Assembly: GCA_944800085.1 (NCBI GenBank)
Contig: CALYLO010000003.1
Span: forward strand, 535,753 to 599,752
Source: Paenibacillus melissococcoides
GTDB taxonomy: Bacteria; Bacillota; Bacilli; Paenibacillales; Paenibacillaceae
Direction: 5' to 3'
Length of the DNA stretch: 64,000 nt
Under the pieces are notes generated by a model. That model made no database searches. It had not been told where the DNA came from and saw only the letters and a list, made by a program, of their open reading frames with translations. Positions 53,879-62,938 of this stretch are shown in pieces. A program made the translations under genes and the position numbers. Position 1 is the stretch's first letter. Each line of letters opens with the position of its first letter.

Positions 53879-55954
53879 TTGGCGGAATCGTATATCTCAC
53901 TTGAGGAAGCTGCAAAATTTGAGGGTGTAAGTTACGACATCATTAAGAAGAAGATCCAAAGAAATCCTGAAGAGTTTAAGACGAAGACTGATCAGTCCCA
54001 AAACGGTGGAAAGCCTCGGATTCTTGTCTCTCTGGTTTCGTTAAGCAAAAAGGCTAGAATGGCGTACAAAAAAGCTGTAGGCATCGATGGCGCGGACGTA
54101 ATTATCAGTCAGCGCGCGAAAACAGAAGAAACCCCGTGGTACATCTACACCGATCTTGCTGAATACATCGAAAAGAACAGCAAAACGTACTACGAAGCTG
54201 TTGAGTTATCGAAAGTCATCCACGAATTTTTGAACTATGGTGACCGTGACCGTACCGAATTCGCAGATAGTTTTGCCAAAGCACATTGTATGAGTCAACG
54301 AACACTTTACCGGCATTCTCAAAGCTATCTTGAAGCAAGTGCCTGGGCAATGAAAATGAACAAACAAGACGGAAAGAACTATGACTTTTTCAAGGTGTTA
54401 GCTCTTTGTCGCAAGCCTAAGCAGAAGAATACTTTTCCTTCGCTTACATCCGAGGTCAGGGCATTTATAGAAAACCTGTGGTTTGAACCAGCATTCGCAA
54501 GCAACAACGGAACGATCGAAATGTTATACGGAAAACTCATGAAGATAGGATCAATGAACTGTTGGGACATCCCATCATACCCGACAGTCGCCCGCTATAT
54601 TGGATATTTGATGGATGTAAAGCGCGGCAAGAATGCTCGGTTACTAGCCGAAAAAGGGATGCGCGAATTTAAAAATCAGCGAATGGTAAAAGCATCACGC
54701 AACATTAAGGCATTGCCAGTTATGGGGCTTGTGCAGGGTGACGAGCATACATTCGATGTCTGGGTGAAATATACACACCCGAACGGCAAATCAAAAGCTG
54801 TAAAACCACAGTTGGTGGCGTGGCTAGACACGCGAAGCCGCTGCATCGTAGGTGATGTAATTTGTGTTAGGGCAAATTCGCAAGTGCTGAAGCAATCGCT
54901 ACTCAATATGTTGTACAACGATATCGGCGGAGTTCCTGAGTGGTTGCTAATCGACAACGGGAAAGATTACACGGCTGAAGCAATGACTGGACGCAAACGC
55001 AATGAGCGAGTCAGCTTCGACAGTGAAACAAAAGGCTTCTATCGTAGCATTGGCATCCAGGATGACATGCGAAGCCTTCCATATCAACCGTGGTCAAAGG
55101 CGCAAGTTGAACGCTTCTTCGGTACTCTGATCAGCAAGTTTGAAAAATGGCTCGGTAGCTATACGGGTACGCTCACAGGTTCCAAGACGGCGGCAAAGGT
55201 CAATAAGGATATTCCGAAGATGCTGGAACGGGATGAACTGCTGACACTCGATGAGTTCTATGCCCTCTGGTGCGAGTGGCGCGACGAGTATCACCGCTCA
55301 TATCACAGTGGCCTGAAGGAACAAGGCGACAAGTGGCATACGCCTCTTGAAGTGTTCCAGCAAGCAGAACGTTATGAGAAAGCGCCGCCACCGAAGTCAT
55401 ACGCAACCATCTTGATGATGAAAGCTGAGCGTGTGCTGGTTCGGAACATCGGAATTAAGAAGTTCGGTTATGAATATCGCGCTGATGAGCTCTGTCATTA
55501 TATCGGTGACAAGGTAGATATCAAATGGGATCAGAACGATGTGACCAAGCTCTATGTATATACAACGGATGGGGACAAAATTTGCGAAGCATACAGCCAA
55601 GAATTATTGCTCATTGCCCCGAAGATGCCTCAAAAGGCACTGGAAGATCACTTGAAGATGCAGAAGCGTCAGCTACGGCAGACAAAGGACGAACTGGCGT
55701 ACTACACAACGCCGCTTGAAGAACGCGATCCGCAATATCAGGGCTATGGCAATGATGTGGCTGGTTTTATCTTCAAGAACGATACTCCAACGCAGAAGCA
55801 AGGCTCTTCGAAGCTGGTCGCATTACCGGATGACAAACAGTTCAAGGACGAACTTCGTTCTCGAAAGACGATAAAGGCAAGTAGTAACGAAACAGACGAC
55901 TTCCTACAGAAGCAAGCGGAGAAAGCCCTCGCAGAGCTTCGCAAACTTGGTTAA
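53879..55954 (+). CDS. MuA-like DDE transposase
   Basis: 691 residues from TTG 53879, six bases after AAGGAGGA; MuA has 663. N-terminal winged-helix/site-binding region (about 1-75), further DNA-binding helices, the rve catalytic core with Asp288 (QGDEHTFD), Asp359 (IDNGKDY) and Glu411 (AQVERFFGT), a beta-barrel domain after about 500 and a charged C-terminal tail that should contact MuB. Spacing of the triad (71 and 52) is close to MuA (67 and 56). It carries out replicative and integrative transposition. Confidence 0.93.
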   Translation: MAESYISLEEAAKFEGVSYDIIKKKIQRNPEEFKTKTDQSQNGGKPRILVSLVSLSKKARMAYKKAVGIDGADVIISQRAKTEETPWYIYTDLAEYIEKNSKTYYEAVELSKVIHEFLNYGDRDRTEFADSFAKAHCMSQRTLYRHSQSYLEASAWAMKMNKQDGKNYDFFKVLALCRKPKQKNTFPSLTSEVRAFIENLWFEPAFASNNGTIEMLYGKLMKIGSMNCWDIPSYPTVARYIGYLMDVKRGKNARLLAEKGMREFKNQRMVKASRNIKALPVMGLVQGDEHTFDVWVKYTHPNGKSKAVKPQLVAWLDTRSRCIVGDVICVRANSQVLKQSLLNMLYNDIGGVPEWLLIDNGKDYTAEAMTGRKRNERVSFDSETKGFYRSIGIQDDMRSLPYQPWSKAQVERFFGTLISKFEKWLGSYTGTLTGSKTAAKVNKDIPKMLERDELLTLDEFYALWCEWRDEYHRSYHSGLKEQGDKWHTPLEVFQQAERYEKAPPPKSYATILMMKAERVLVRNIGIKKFGYEYRADELCHYIGDKVDIKWDQNDVTKLYVYTTDGDKICEAYSQELLLIAPKMPQKALEDHLKMQKRQLRQTKDELAYYTTPLEERDPQYQGYGNDVAGFIFKNDTPTQKQGSSKLVALPDDKQFKDELRSRKTIKASSNETDDFLQKQAEKALAELRKLG

Positions 55955-55969
55955 TGAGGAGGAATTAAA

Positions 55970-56959
55970 GTGGCAGCCGCAGCACTCTATTCAATTCAAG
56001 GCGAAACACCGACAACCTTGGCGATACAACTAAAGGGCATGATGGATAAAAACGGGATGACAATCACGGAACTGGCTAGAGAAATCAATTACTCCCGTCC
56101 AGCACTCTCACAATATATCAATGGGAAGTACCCTTCTGATCCGACTGACATCGAACAAGCAATATCAAGCTTCATATCTTCCCGTGGTGGAGAAGTAGCA
56201 GCAACTAGTGAACGGACAATCATGACACTGTCAAAGCCCCAATTCGTCGAGAGCCGGGACGCTACAGCTATCATAGGAGCGTGTCAGTCCTGTCAATCCT
56301 TCACTGCTCTAGGTATCATCGTAGGGAAATCAGGATACGGAAAAACGCATACGCTCAAGTATTATGCTCGTTCCCCGAAGGTTGCTTATATCGAATGCGA
56401 CGACACAATGGGACAACGCGATCTGGTCAAAGCTATCGAAAAGGCTCTCGGATTACCCAATGGATACGGATCAATCTGGGAGCGTGTAAACGGCATTCGT
56501 GAATTTTTTAATTGCAATCCTGGATACTTGCTCATCATTGATGAGGCGGACAAACTGGTCAGCAAATACAGTCAAAAGAAGATGGAAATATTGCGCGGTA
56601 TATTCGATCAATCCGATGTTGGAATGATCATTGCCGGGGAGCCAAAGCTGAAAGCACTAATCAAGGGATTTATAAATCGGTTTGCGAACCGTGTTGACTT
56701 CTACGTTGCTCTGAAAGGGCTATCGTCCAACGAGGTACGCAAATATCTCGGAAACTTCAATATTGAGGAAGATGCTGTTCAAGAGCTTGTAACCCGGGCG
56801 ACTAACAATAAGAACGGATGTTTCCGATTACTCGACCGGACAGTAAACAACATTCTTCGAGTATTGAATATGCGGAATTCCGAACCTTCTGGTGAAGCAT
56901 CTGCTCCCCTGATTACTTCGGAGATAATCACCCAGGCTAGCAATATGATGATGCTGTAG
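55970..56959 (+). CDS. MuB-like AAA+ target-selection ATPase
   Basis: 329 residues from GTG 55970 after GAGGAGGAA. HTH at about 30-55 (TITELAREINYSRPALSQYINGKYP), then AAA+ core with Walker A GKSGYGKTHT near 118 and Walker B LLIIDEADK near 188, and a helical end. MuB binds target DNA and hands it to the transposase. Sixteen bases after tnpA. Confidence 0.9.
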   Translation: MAAAALYSIQGETPTTLAIQLKGMMDKNGMTITELAREINYSRPALSQYINGKYPSDPTDIEQAISSFISSRGGEVAATSERTIMTLSKPQFVESRDATAIIGACQSCQSFTALGIIVGKSGYGKTHTLKYYARSPKVAYIECDDTMGQRDLVKAIEKALGLPNGYGSIWERVNGIREFFNCNPGYLLIIDEADKLVSKYSQKKMEILRGIFDQSDVGMIIAGEPKLKALIKGFINRFANRVDFYVALKGLSSNEVRKYLGNFNIEEDAVQELVTRATNNKNGCFRLLDRTVNNILRVLNMRNSEPSGEASAPLITSEIITQASNMMML

Positions 56960-56968
56960 GAGGTACAG

Positions 56969-57322
56969 ATGATGAAAAGATATTCGAACCCATCCGATCC
57001 TGTCGTTCGCTTGTTCAGTCTGCTGCAACATGTATGCTTGCCCATTCCGGTGACACCAGCAGCAATTGTATCTGGTCTCACTGAAGAGGAAGTTCACATC
57101 ACATTGAATGATTCGCCAGATTATAACATCCATAGTAAATACATTCATGCAAGACCTTCCTACCAAAAGGCATTAGCTGACATGAGAGATGAGCTGGGGG
57201 AAACGATGACGCTAGAAGAAGTGAATCGCCTCTATCACGAATTGCATTATGGATTCCTTATCTCTGATGGCAAATTTATCAGTACATTCCATGAAGTACA
57301 GCATGATGCAGCAGTTTCATGA
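56969..57322 (+). CDS. Hypothetical Mu-like early protein
   Basis: 117 residues. Part looks like a winged helix or helical bundle (HVCLPIPVTPAAIVSGLTEEEV). Unknown. A GC-rich stem CGCCCTGG / CCGGGGCG (57337-57358) follows without a T-tail. Confidence 0.6.
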   Translation: MMKRYSNPSDPVVRLFSLLQHVCLPIPVTPAAIVSGLTEEEVHITLNDSPDYNIHSKYIHARPSYQKALADMRDELGETMTLEEVNRLYHELHYGFLISDGKFISTFHEVQHDAAVS

Positions 57323-57385
57323 GTTGGTGTAGCATCGCCCTGGCTTAAACCGGGGCGTCAATTACATATACAAGGAGGAACGCAA

Positions 57386-57676
57386 ATGAAAGAATTCAGC
57401 AAGAGATTAAGCAAGAGCGGTTCTATCACGTTCCCGGCAGCGCTTCGCAGGGAATACGGGCTGTCAGATGGTGAAAAATTTAGTATCACGGTTGATGGTG
57501 AAGACGGAACCATCTTGCTTCAGCGAACACACGGGAATTGTATGTTCTGTAGGTCTGACAAGGAACTGATTGTTTTCTATGGTCGCTTCATCTGCTCCTG
57601 CTGTGTAGAAAACATGGATGTAGATGTCTCAGAACGAAGATTTGCGAATGCTTTTGAAGGAGCTGCTTCTGAATGA
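57386..57676 (+). CDS. AbrB/SpoVT-type regulator with zinc ribbon
   Basis: 96 residues. Swapped-hairpin AbrB domain (KEFSKRLSKSGSITFPAALRREYGLSDGEKFSITV) followed by NCMFCRS...FICSCCVEN, a four-Cys metal site. It binds DNA as a dimer. Such a gene is unusual in a Mu-type early operon; it could set host-stage control. It overlaps the next gene by 4 bases. Confidence 0.8.
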   Translation: MKEFSKRLSKSGSITFPAALRREYGLSDGEKFSITVDGEDGTILLQRTHGNCMFCRSDKELIVFYGRFICSCCVENMDVDVSERRFANAFEGAASE

Positions 57677-58305
57677 GCTCAACACTTGCACAGAAAGTTG
57701 ACGAGGCAATCGCCCTGGAACAACAGATGAAGAAATGCAAGAAACGGATGGATTCCATCAAGGCAGAACTCACCACAGCGGCGTATGCGGAGATGGACAA
57801 CAAGAACCTTTCCTTCTTCCAGATCACTGGCACGAGCGGCCGTTTCAACGTTGTGTACAAGGAAAAGTTCGAAGTTGACAACTATGACAACCTCATTGAC
57901 GTTCTCGGCGAGGTCGCTCTATCAAAGGTCAGCCGCAAGCAAGCGGTCAAGTATGAAACAGATTTACGTTTCAAGGCGGCTCTCATTGCTCTCTACAAGG
58001 CTGAATACACAACGGGCGTTACTATCGAGAGCATCCTCAGTGGGCTTGGGCTCGGTGAGGATGTAATCAAAGCATTGAAGAAGAAGCTCAAAGGTGAATA
58101 CCTGAAGGACAAGCAGCTCCTGGAGAGTGTGGGTGTAACTGGTGAGCTTGAAGAAGAACTTGATGCAATCAGAATGGTTAAGAATGGCGAGCTTGTTGAG
58201 CGTTTCTTTGGTCAACTATCCAAGGAACAAATCGACATCATCAGGAACGCGGTATATGTGGAAGACAGCATCAGTGTGGGGCTAGAGATCAACAAAGATA
58301 CGTGA
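57673..58305 (+). CDS. Hypothetical early protein at the Gam position
   Basis: 210 residues, ATG at 57673 coupled by ATGA to the AbrB gene. N-terminal coiled coil (about 1-40), then a beta-rich stretch (SFFQITGTSGRFNVVYKEKFEVDNY) and a helical C-half. Mu carries the nuclease-protecting Gam at this point, but the sequence does not clearly match, so I only note the position. Confidence 0.6.
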   Translation: MSSTLAQKVDEAIALEQQMKKCKKRMDSIKAELTTAAYAEMDNKNLSFFQITGTSGRFNVVYKEKFEVDNYDNLIDVLGEVALSKVSRKQAVKYETDLRFKAALIALYKAEYTTGVTIESILSGLGLGEDVIKALKKKLKGEYLKDKQLLESVGVTGELEEELDAIRMVKNGELVERFFGQLSKEQIDIIRNAVYVEDSISVGLEINKDT

Positions 58306-58319
58306 GGAGACGGACACTC

Positions 58320-58733
58320 ATGGATAAGATCACCTATCCGCAGATGAAGAACATATTTGGGCTTGCCAAGCAAGCCCAAATCAATAATGACGAGCTGCAT
58401 GATCTGGTTCACTCGGTAACAGGCTCAAATAGCATTAAGGCATTAAGTAAAGCGCAAGGAATCAAAGTAATTGACAGACTGAATCAACTACTCGGTAAAT
58501 CTAAGCCATCTACACGAGCGACCCCTAACCAGATATGGCAAATCAACAAGCTGGCGAAAGAGTTAGGGTGGAACAATGATCCTCGTAGGCTTCGCGGATT
58601 CTTGGAGAAGCAGCAAGGCGTTAGCCATACCAGCTATCTTTCCCCCACCCAAGCAAGTAATGTCATCGAATCATTGAAGGCCATAAAACGGCGAACAATG
58701 GAAGGAGGTCGTAGAAGCCATGGAACATCATGA
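58320..58733 (+). CDS. Mu gp16/GemA-like protein (DUF1018)
   Basis: 137 residues, ATG 58320 after GAGGAG. TYPQMKNIFGLAKQAQINNDELHDLV opens it, and NQIWQINKLAKELGWNNDPRRLRGFL closes the domain, the two-part pattern of GemA proteins that modulate host gene expression and replication in Mu. Confidence 0.8.
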   Translation: MDKITYPQMKNIFGLAKQAQINNDELHDLVHSVTGSNSIKALSKAQGIKVIDRLNQLLGKSKPSTRATPNQIWQINKLAKELGWNNDPRRLRGFLEKQQGVSHTSYLSPTQASNVIESLKAIKRRTMEGGRRSHGTS

Positions 58734-59082
58734 GCGGTATTCTCCAGCTCAACAGGAAACCATTGAAGCTTATTGGGATACGATCCGATGGACACGAACA
58801 ACAGGGAAGATTTCTGATGGAATCAAGCAGCGCGAATATGAGTATTGGGCGAAGTATGAACCTACCCTTGTCATTAGGGCGCTATCCATCCACATGGAAA
58901 AGTATCCAAATATCAAGGAGAACTACACGCGGGGCATCCTCCGTAATCTCCTGAAAGGTGGTGCTGTTCATGCAGAAATCGAAAGAGAGCGTAGCCGATC
59001 TGTTCAGAAGCCTTCAAGCAGCCAGGGCAAACGCGATATCAGCGCCGAAGAAGCCTTCCGCAGAAGACTCTCTGGCCTATGA
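58720..59082 (+). CDS. Hypothetical replication-associated protein
   Basis: 120 residues, ATG after GGAAGGAGG. Helical, with a DnaD-like segment (YWAKYEPTLVIRALSIHMEKYPNIKENYTRGILRNLL). It overlaps the loader by 113 bases in another frame. It probably works with it. Confidence 0.6.
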   Translation: MEHHERYSPAQQETIEAYWDTIRWTRTTGKISDGIKQREYEYWAKYEPTLVIRALSIHMEKYPNIKENYTRGILRNLLKGGAVHAEIERERSRSVQKPSSSQGKRDISAEEAFRRRLSGL

Positions 59083-59815
59083 TTGCCTAAAGTGTCGAGA
59101 CGAGGGTGTTATATTAGTGCCTAAACGCAATGTGGCTTATCAATGCGAATGTATGAAGTCTAAGAAACTAAAACGGATCATGAAAACTACCAACATGAGT
59201 GAAGATGCCTTGCTCAAAACATTTGACAATTTTAATTTAGAAGGCTTGGATTCTCGTATTGTCGCTGCATATGAACTGGCGCGTGAATATTCTGATGGAC
59301 TGATTGCACGAGTTCTAAAGGGAAAGGATTTAAAAGGAGTTCCTTGGTTGGGGATACTAGGGACTCCTGGCAGTGGCAAGACGCACCTAATAACTGCAAC
59401 AGTTGCGCCATTGATCGAACACGGTATACATCCCCTTTTCTTTAATTGGGTACAGTCGTTTACAGAATGGTTTTCTCATTACAACGACCCAGAAAGTTCT
59501 TATATGATCGAGGAAATTCGGCAAAATATATACAATTGTGACCTGCTGGTTGTAGATGACATTTGCAAGGAAAGCCAGAAAGACACCTGGATTCGGGAGT
59601 TTTACGGCATCGTTGATTACCGTTATCGAAAGCAACTCCCTATCGTCTACACGAGCGAATATTTCGCAGAACTGATCGGGTTTCTGTCAAAGGCGACAGC
59701 TGGACGGCTATTTGAGCGTACTGTTAGCCTTAGAGGAAAGAAGTTTCTGGGCAAGATGTTGTTAAATGAGGGCGAAGACCCACTTGCCTTGGATTACCGA
59801 TTTAAGGATTTCTGA
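58970..59815 (+). CDS. DnaC-type helicase loader (second copy)
   Basis: 281 residues from ATG 58970. CLKCRDEGV...CEC zinc motif, then AAA+ core with Walker A GTPGSGKT and Walker B LLVVDDICKE. Mu uses host PriA and DnaC; this phage seems to bring its own loader. It differs from the prophage A loader (49582-50532), so the two are separate acquisitions. Confidence 0.85.
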   Translation: MQKSKESVADLFRSLQAARANAISAPKKPSAEDSLAYDCLKCRDEGVILVPKRNVAYQCECMKSKKLKRIMKTTNMSEDALLKTFDNFNLEGLDSRIVAAYELAREYSDGLIARVLKGKDLKGVPWLGILGTPGSGKTHLITATVAPLIEHGIHPLFFNWVQSFTEWFSHYNDPESSYMIEEIRQNIYNCDLLVVDDICKESQKDTWIREFYGIVDYRYRKQLPIVYTSEYFAELIGFLSKATAGRLFERTVSLRGKKFLGKMLLNEGEDPLALDYRFKDF

Positions 59816-59831
59816 AAGGTAGGCGCTTACT

Positions 59832-60011
59832 ATGGTTGACTACAAAAAAGTTCATGCTTACACCCTGACTCCAGAACAACTAGAAGCGGAGCGTAAGCGA
59901 CTCGACGCAATGAAGCCTAGACACTATAGAGGAAATGACGTTGCTATTCTTGCGCCTCAAATCGGATACAACGGTAAGTATCTTAAAAAGGGCGGCGAAT
60001 GGTACAGATAG
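59832..60011 (+). CDS. Small phage protein (59 aa)
   Basis: MVDYKKVHAYTLTPEQLEAERKRLDAM...; starts after GAAAGGTAGG. Basic, no motif. Confidence 0.6.
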   Translation: MVDYKKVHAYTLTPEQLEAERKRLDAMKPRHYRGNDVAILAPQIGYNGKYLKKGGEWYR

Positions 60012-60057
60012 ACTAATCATGTCGTTATTATCAAGAAAAGTGGCAAAGGAGAAGCGA

Positions 60058-60285
60058 ATGACAAAGCGTAAACCGAAGCCAGTACCAGTGTTAATTGCAG
60101 CCCCACCCGATCCGAATCGATGCTTCGTCCACTTCTCCAAGGCATTTCCTACTGCTGGTACTATGGCGGTTAGCTTGGAGAGTCTAGCGAATCAACTTCG
60201 CAAGCAGCCGATGGATAGAAAGGTATCCTCGATCCAATTGCATCGGCATATTTTTGAGATCAACTTTGAGGAGGTGGAAAAATGA
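60058..60285 (+). CDS. Small phage protein (75 aa)
   Basis: ATG 60058 after AAAGGAG. Proline/Lys-rich start and a mixed body. Unknown. ATGA overlap with the next gene. Confidence 0.55.
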   Translation: MTKRKPKPVPVLIAAPPDPNRCFVHFSKAFPTAGTMAVSLESLANQLRKQPMDRKVSSIQLHRHIFEINFEEVEK

Positions 60286-60704
60286 AGCCAACAAGCAGTA
60301 TGACAATTGAAGACTGGAAAACCGTTGAAAAGAACTTGAGACATCTGCACTACCCTGTGGAATTAAATTGTGATGGTTACCCAGTAACATTGGTTCTTGA
60401 GAGGGTTACCCCGTTCAAGAACGGCATTGCAGTGTATATCGATGGAACTGTTAAGGGCTCATGGATAATTGATGATTGCGAAGAACGACGCAGATTCATG
60501 CGGCCTATCACGAAGCAACTTTTCACTAGAAAACAACTAGAAAGTGCTAAAAAAGTAAGCAAGAAATATTACAGGGACGCAGCAGCACAGAAATATACCT
60601 ATCATGATCATCGTTGGTATTCTTTTGGTTCGTTAAAGAGACATTTGATCAAGAACAATGAAGTAATAGAGATTACAAGCCGTAAAGGAAGTGTCGCAGG
60701 ATGA
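60282..60704 (+). CDS. Hypothetical phage protein (140 aa)
   Basis: Alpha/beta pattern with TLVLERVTPFKNGIAVYIDGTVKG, then a basic helical end with a His/Tyr-rich stretch. Not recognised. ATGA overlap with the amidase gene. Confidence 0.6.
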   Translation: MKPTSSMTIEDWKTVEKNLRHLHYPVELNCDGYPVTLVLERVTPFKNGIAVYIDGTVKGSWIIDDCEERRRFMRPITKQLFTRKQLESAKKVSKKYYRDAAAQKYTYHDHRWYSFGSLKRHLIKNNEVIEITSRKGSVAG

Positions 60705-61438
60705 TCTATCGTAAGGATCACATCCCGAAAAATACAATGAAGAATCGTCGCCCTGGATACCCAATGGACGCGACAACGATTACCATACACAACACTGGAA
60801 ATTCAACAAGCAGCGCTGCAAATGAACGCGGTTGGTTGACAAATCCTGAGAATGATCGCGTAGCTTCTTTTCACATCGCAATCGACGAAAATGAAGCAGT
60901 AGAATGCATTCAATTGACTGAAAATGCATGGCATGCAGGAGATGGCAGCACCATGAAATCCGGCAATAGGACGAGTATCGGAATTGAAATATGCGAGTCG
61001 GGGAATTACCAGAAGACTCTTAACAATGCTGCGCAGCTCGTTGCCCACATGCTACAAGAACGTGGATGGGGTGTTGAACGATTAAGGCGTCACTTTGATT
61101 GGTCTGGAAAGATATGCCCAAGGCTCATGTACGATGGCGGTAAGTGGACAGGATGGTACTCATTCATTGAAATGGTCAAATCGAACCTCAAATCTGAAAC
61201 GAGAAAGGATGAAGAACCGATGACAAGAGAAGAAAAAGCTGAGTTTGACAAGCTGAAGAAAACAGTTGAGGAACAAAGCAAACGTCTGAAGGACTTAGTG
61301 GAACAAATTGATCCTCCAACATGGGCAAAGGAAGCAGCAGCCTACTACGAAAAGGAAATGTCAACGTTGAAAGGCAGTTATGATTTTTGGCGACTGCTAA
61401 CTATCCAATACCGGAAGGAAAAAGGGCATTCAGCATAA
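60701..61438 (+). CDS. N-acetylmuramoyl-L-alanine amidase (endolysin)
   Basis: 245 residues. Amidase_2 domain: TIHNTGN (His1), AWHAGDGS (His2), HFDWSGKICPRLM (His3 and Lys). A C-terminal part with a coiled coil (about 175-215) lies where wall-binding repeats would be. It cuts peptidoglycan for lysis. Located before the Mor gene rather than among the late genes. Confidence 0.9.
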   Translation: MIYRKDHIPKNTMKNRRPGYPMDATTITIHNTGNSTSSAANERGWLTNPENDRVASFHIAIDENEAVECIQLTENAWHAGDGSTMKSGNRTSIGIEICESGNYQKTLNNAAQLVAHMLQERGWGVERLRRHFDWSGKICPRLMYDGGKWTGWYSFIEMVKSNLKSETRKDEEPMTREEKAEFDKLKKTVEEQSKRLKDLVEQIDPPTWAKEAAAYYEKEMSTLKGSYDFWRLLTIQYRKEKGHSA

Positions 61439-61444
61439 TGAGCA

Positions 61445-61471
61445 TTGACATTTTTGATTATCTGCTATAAT
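61445..61471 (+). promoter_or_regulatory. Promoter of the Mor-like gene
   Basis: Consensus TTGACA and TATAAT, but only 15 bases apart. It directly precedes the ribosome site TAGGAGGTGA (61472-61481), so the transcript would have almost no leader. Confidence 0.65.
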
Positions 61472-61489
61472 TAGGAGGTGATCCGCCGG

Positions 61490-61816
61490 ATGGAATGGCT
61501 CGATGAGCTAACGCCAGATATGCTGCCCATGCCATACCGTAAGTATGCTGAATGGATAGGATTAGATAACCTAATTACGCTGGCCAGCAAGGCCGGAGGG
61601 GATCATGTGTACATCCCCACATTGGATTTCTTCTTCCGCCGGGTACGTGACAGGCGGATCATTCAAGAGTATGATGGATATAACCATCGAGAGATCGCAC
61701 AGAAGTATGAACTGAGTGAACGTAGAGTGAGAGAAATTTGTGACGGCATCCTTCCAGTTTCTCCACGGAGGGATGAGAATCAACTCCAACTTTTCGATGA
61801 TGACGAGCTAAAATGA
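61490..61816 (+). CDS. Mor-family middle transcription activator
   Basis: 108 residues from ATG 61490. Mor/C signature: LDNLITLASKAGGDHVYIPTL, then a C-terminal HTH NHREIAQKYELSERRVREIC. In Mu, Mor switches on the middle promoter for C. Its acid-rich tail is short. Confidence 0.85.
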   Translation: MEWLDELTPDMLPMPYRKYAEWIGLDNLITLASKAGGDHVYIPTLDFFFRRVRDRRIIQEYDGYNHREIAQKYELSERRVREICDGILPVSPRRDENQLQLFDDDELK

Positions 61817-61871
61817 GGGGCGAAAAATCGGGGAATCCCTTCCAGACATGCAAGAAAACACTTGGTAATCT

Positions 61872-61905
61872 ACCAGTAGAGGCTTATGCCCTACTGGTTT
61901 TTTTA
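61872..61905 (+). terminator. Terminator between the Mor-like gene and late genes
   Basis: ACCAGTAG / CTACTGGT stem followed by T8. Late genes would need a promoter near 61817-61870 or readthrough; a dyad GGGAATCCC lies at 61834-61842. Confidence 0.85.
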
Positions 61906-61928
61906 TTGCCTAAAAAGGAGGCTCTTAC

Positions 61929-62357
61929 ATGATGCAAGATGCAATTAACGAGATGTTATTGAATGTGGCGCTGGCGGGCCTGACTCTACTGTCTTCATTT
62001 GCGATTTACTACATACGCCGGGCTAGCGCCAAGCTGTCGGCAGAGACGGCGAAAATTGATGCGGATGCGCAACGTGCGCTGGTTCAGGCAGCTATTGAAC
62101 GATTGGATGATGTTGCGACCAAGACCGTCCACCAAATTGAACAGACCGTCGCCAGTCATTTACGGGAGTCTGTCAAGGAAGGATGGTCACCCAGAGAAGA
62201 ATTAATGGAACTTGCCCCTCAAGCGTATTCGGAAATTGTCCGCCAGCTCAAGCCCGAATACATGCGGGCCCTACATGACACCCTGGGCGACGCAGAGGGG
62301 TACATCATGAGCACGATTGAATCCAAGGTGCTGGAGCTCAAGGAGCGTGCTGGCTAG
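61929..62357 (+). CDS. Phage holin, LL-H type
   Basis: 142 residues (ATG 61929 or 61932, after AAAGGAGG). One N-terminal membrane helix (about 8-28) and a long amphipathic, coiled-coil soluble part, as in LL-H holins. It would let the amidase reach the wall. It touches the next gene start. Confidence 0.75.
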   Translation: MMQDAINEMLLNVALAGLTLLSSFAIYYIRRASAKLSAETAKIDADAQRALVQAAIERLDDVATKTVHQIEQTVASHLRESVKEGWSPREELMELAPQAYSEIVRQLKPEYMRALHDTLGDAEGYIMSTIESKVLELKERAG

Positions 62358-62620
62358 TGGAGTGGAATTGGATCATACAGACGGCGACGATGCTAGGCAT
62401 CGGAGCAATTGGTTACTTTTTAAAAACGACGATGGCAGAACTCAAAACGCAAATCAATAAAAACGCTCAAGATGTGGATGAATTGAAAAAAGAATTGGAT
62501 GACTTACGTTCCGATCTCCCGTTCATCTACACGACCCGGGAGGATTTCATTAGAACGATGAACAACGTCGACAAGAAGCTCGACAAAATACACGATAGCA
62601 TGCTGGGAGGACAGAGGTAG
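62357..62620 (+). CDS. Small membrane protein with coiled coil (XhlA-like)
   Basis: 87 residues from GTG. Short membrane helix (5-22) and heptad-rich tail (ELKTQINKNAQDVDELKKELDDL). It may be a lysis accessory. Starts on the last base of the holin gene. Confidence 0.6.
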   Translation: MEWNWIIQTATMLGIGAIGYFLKTTMAELKTQINKNAQDVDELKKELDDLRSDLPFIYTTREDFIRTMNNVDKKLDKIHDSMLGGQR

Positions 62621-62938
62621 ATGGATGAACAAACCTATCACGGTGTGCAACATAATAAAGCGGTTCGGGGCTATATCATGCGCTCGCTCGCAAAAGGACA
62701 TAACAATTCGCTCCTATGCAGGCAATTGGTCAATGTCATGGTCAACGATGGCGTAATCATCAGCCCGGATATCTCCAAGCATCTGGATTACTTATTCAAG
62801 AAGGGCTACATCGAATATTCGAATGAGCGTGTGAATTCGTACAATGCTTATGCCAATGATGCCGTAATCCGGCTAACGGTAAAGGGCATCGATTTACTGG
62901 AGGGCTCAACTCCGGATGATCCGGGAGTCGCCATCTAA
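62621..62938 (+). CDS. Winged-helix phage protein (Mu gp26-like position)
   Basis: 105 residues, ATG after GGAGGACAGAGG. VRGYIMRSLAKGHNNSLLCRQLVNVM... KHLDYLFKKGYIEYSNE reads as a winged helix. It lies just before the gp27-like gene, as in Mu relatives. Function unknown. Confidence 0.6.
   Translation: MDEQTYHGVQHNKAVRGYIMRSLAKGHNNSLLCRQLVNVMVNDGVIISPDISKHLDYLFKKGYIEYSNERVNSYNAYANDAVIRLTVKGIDLLEGSTPDDPGVAI

Noticed and set aside
57337-57358. Terminator after the 117-residue Mu-like early gene
   Set aside because: The stem CGCCCTGG / CCGGGGCG is not followed by a T-run, so I mention it only as a hairpin.
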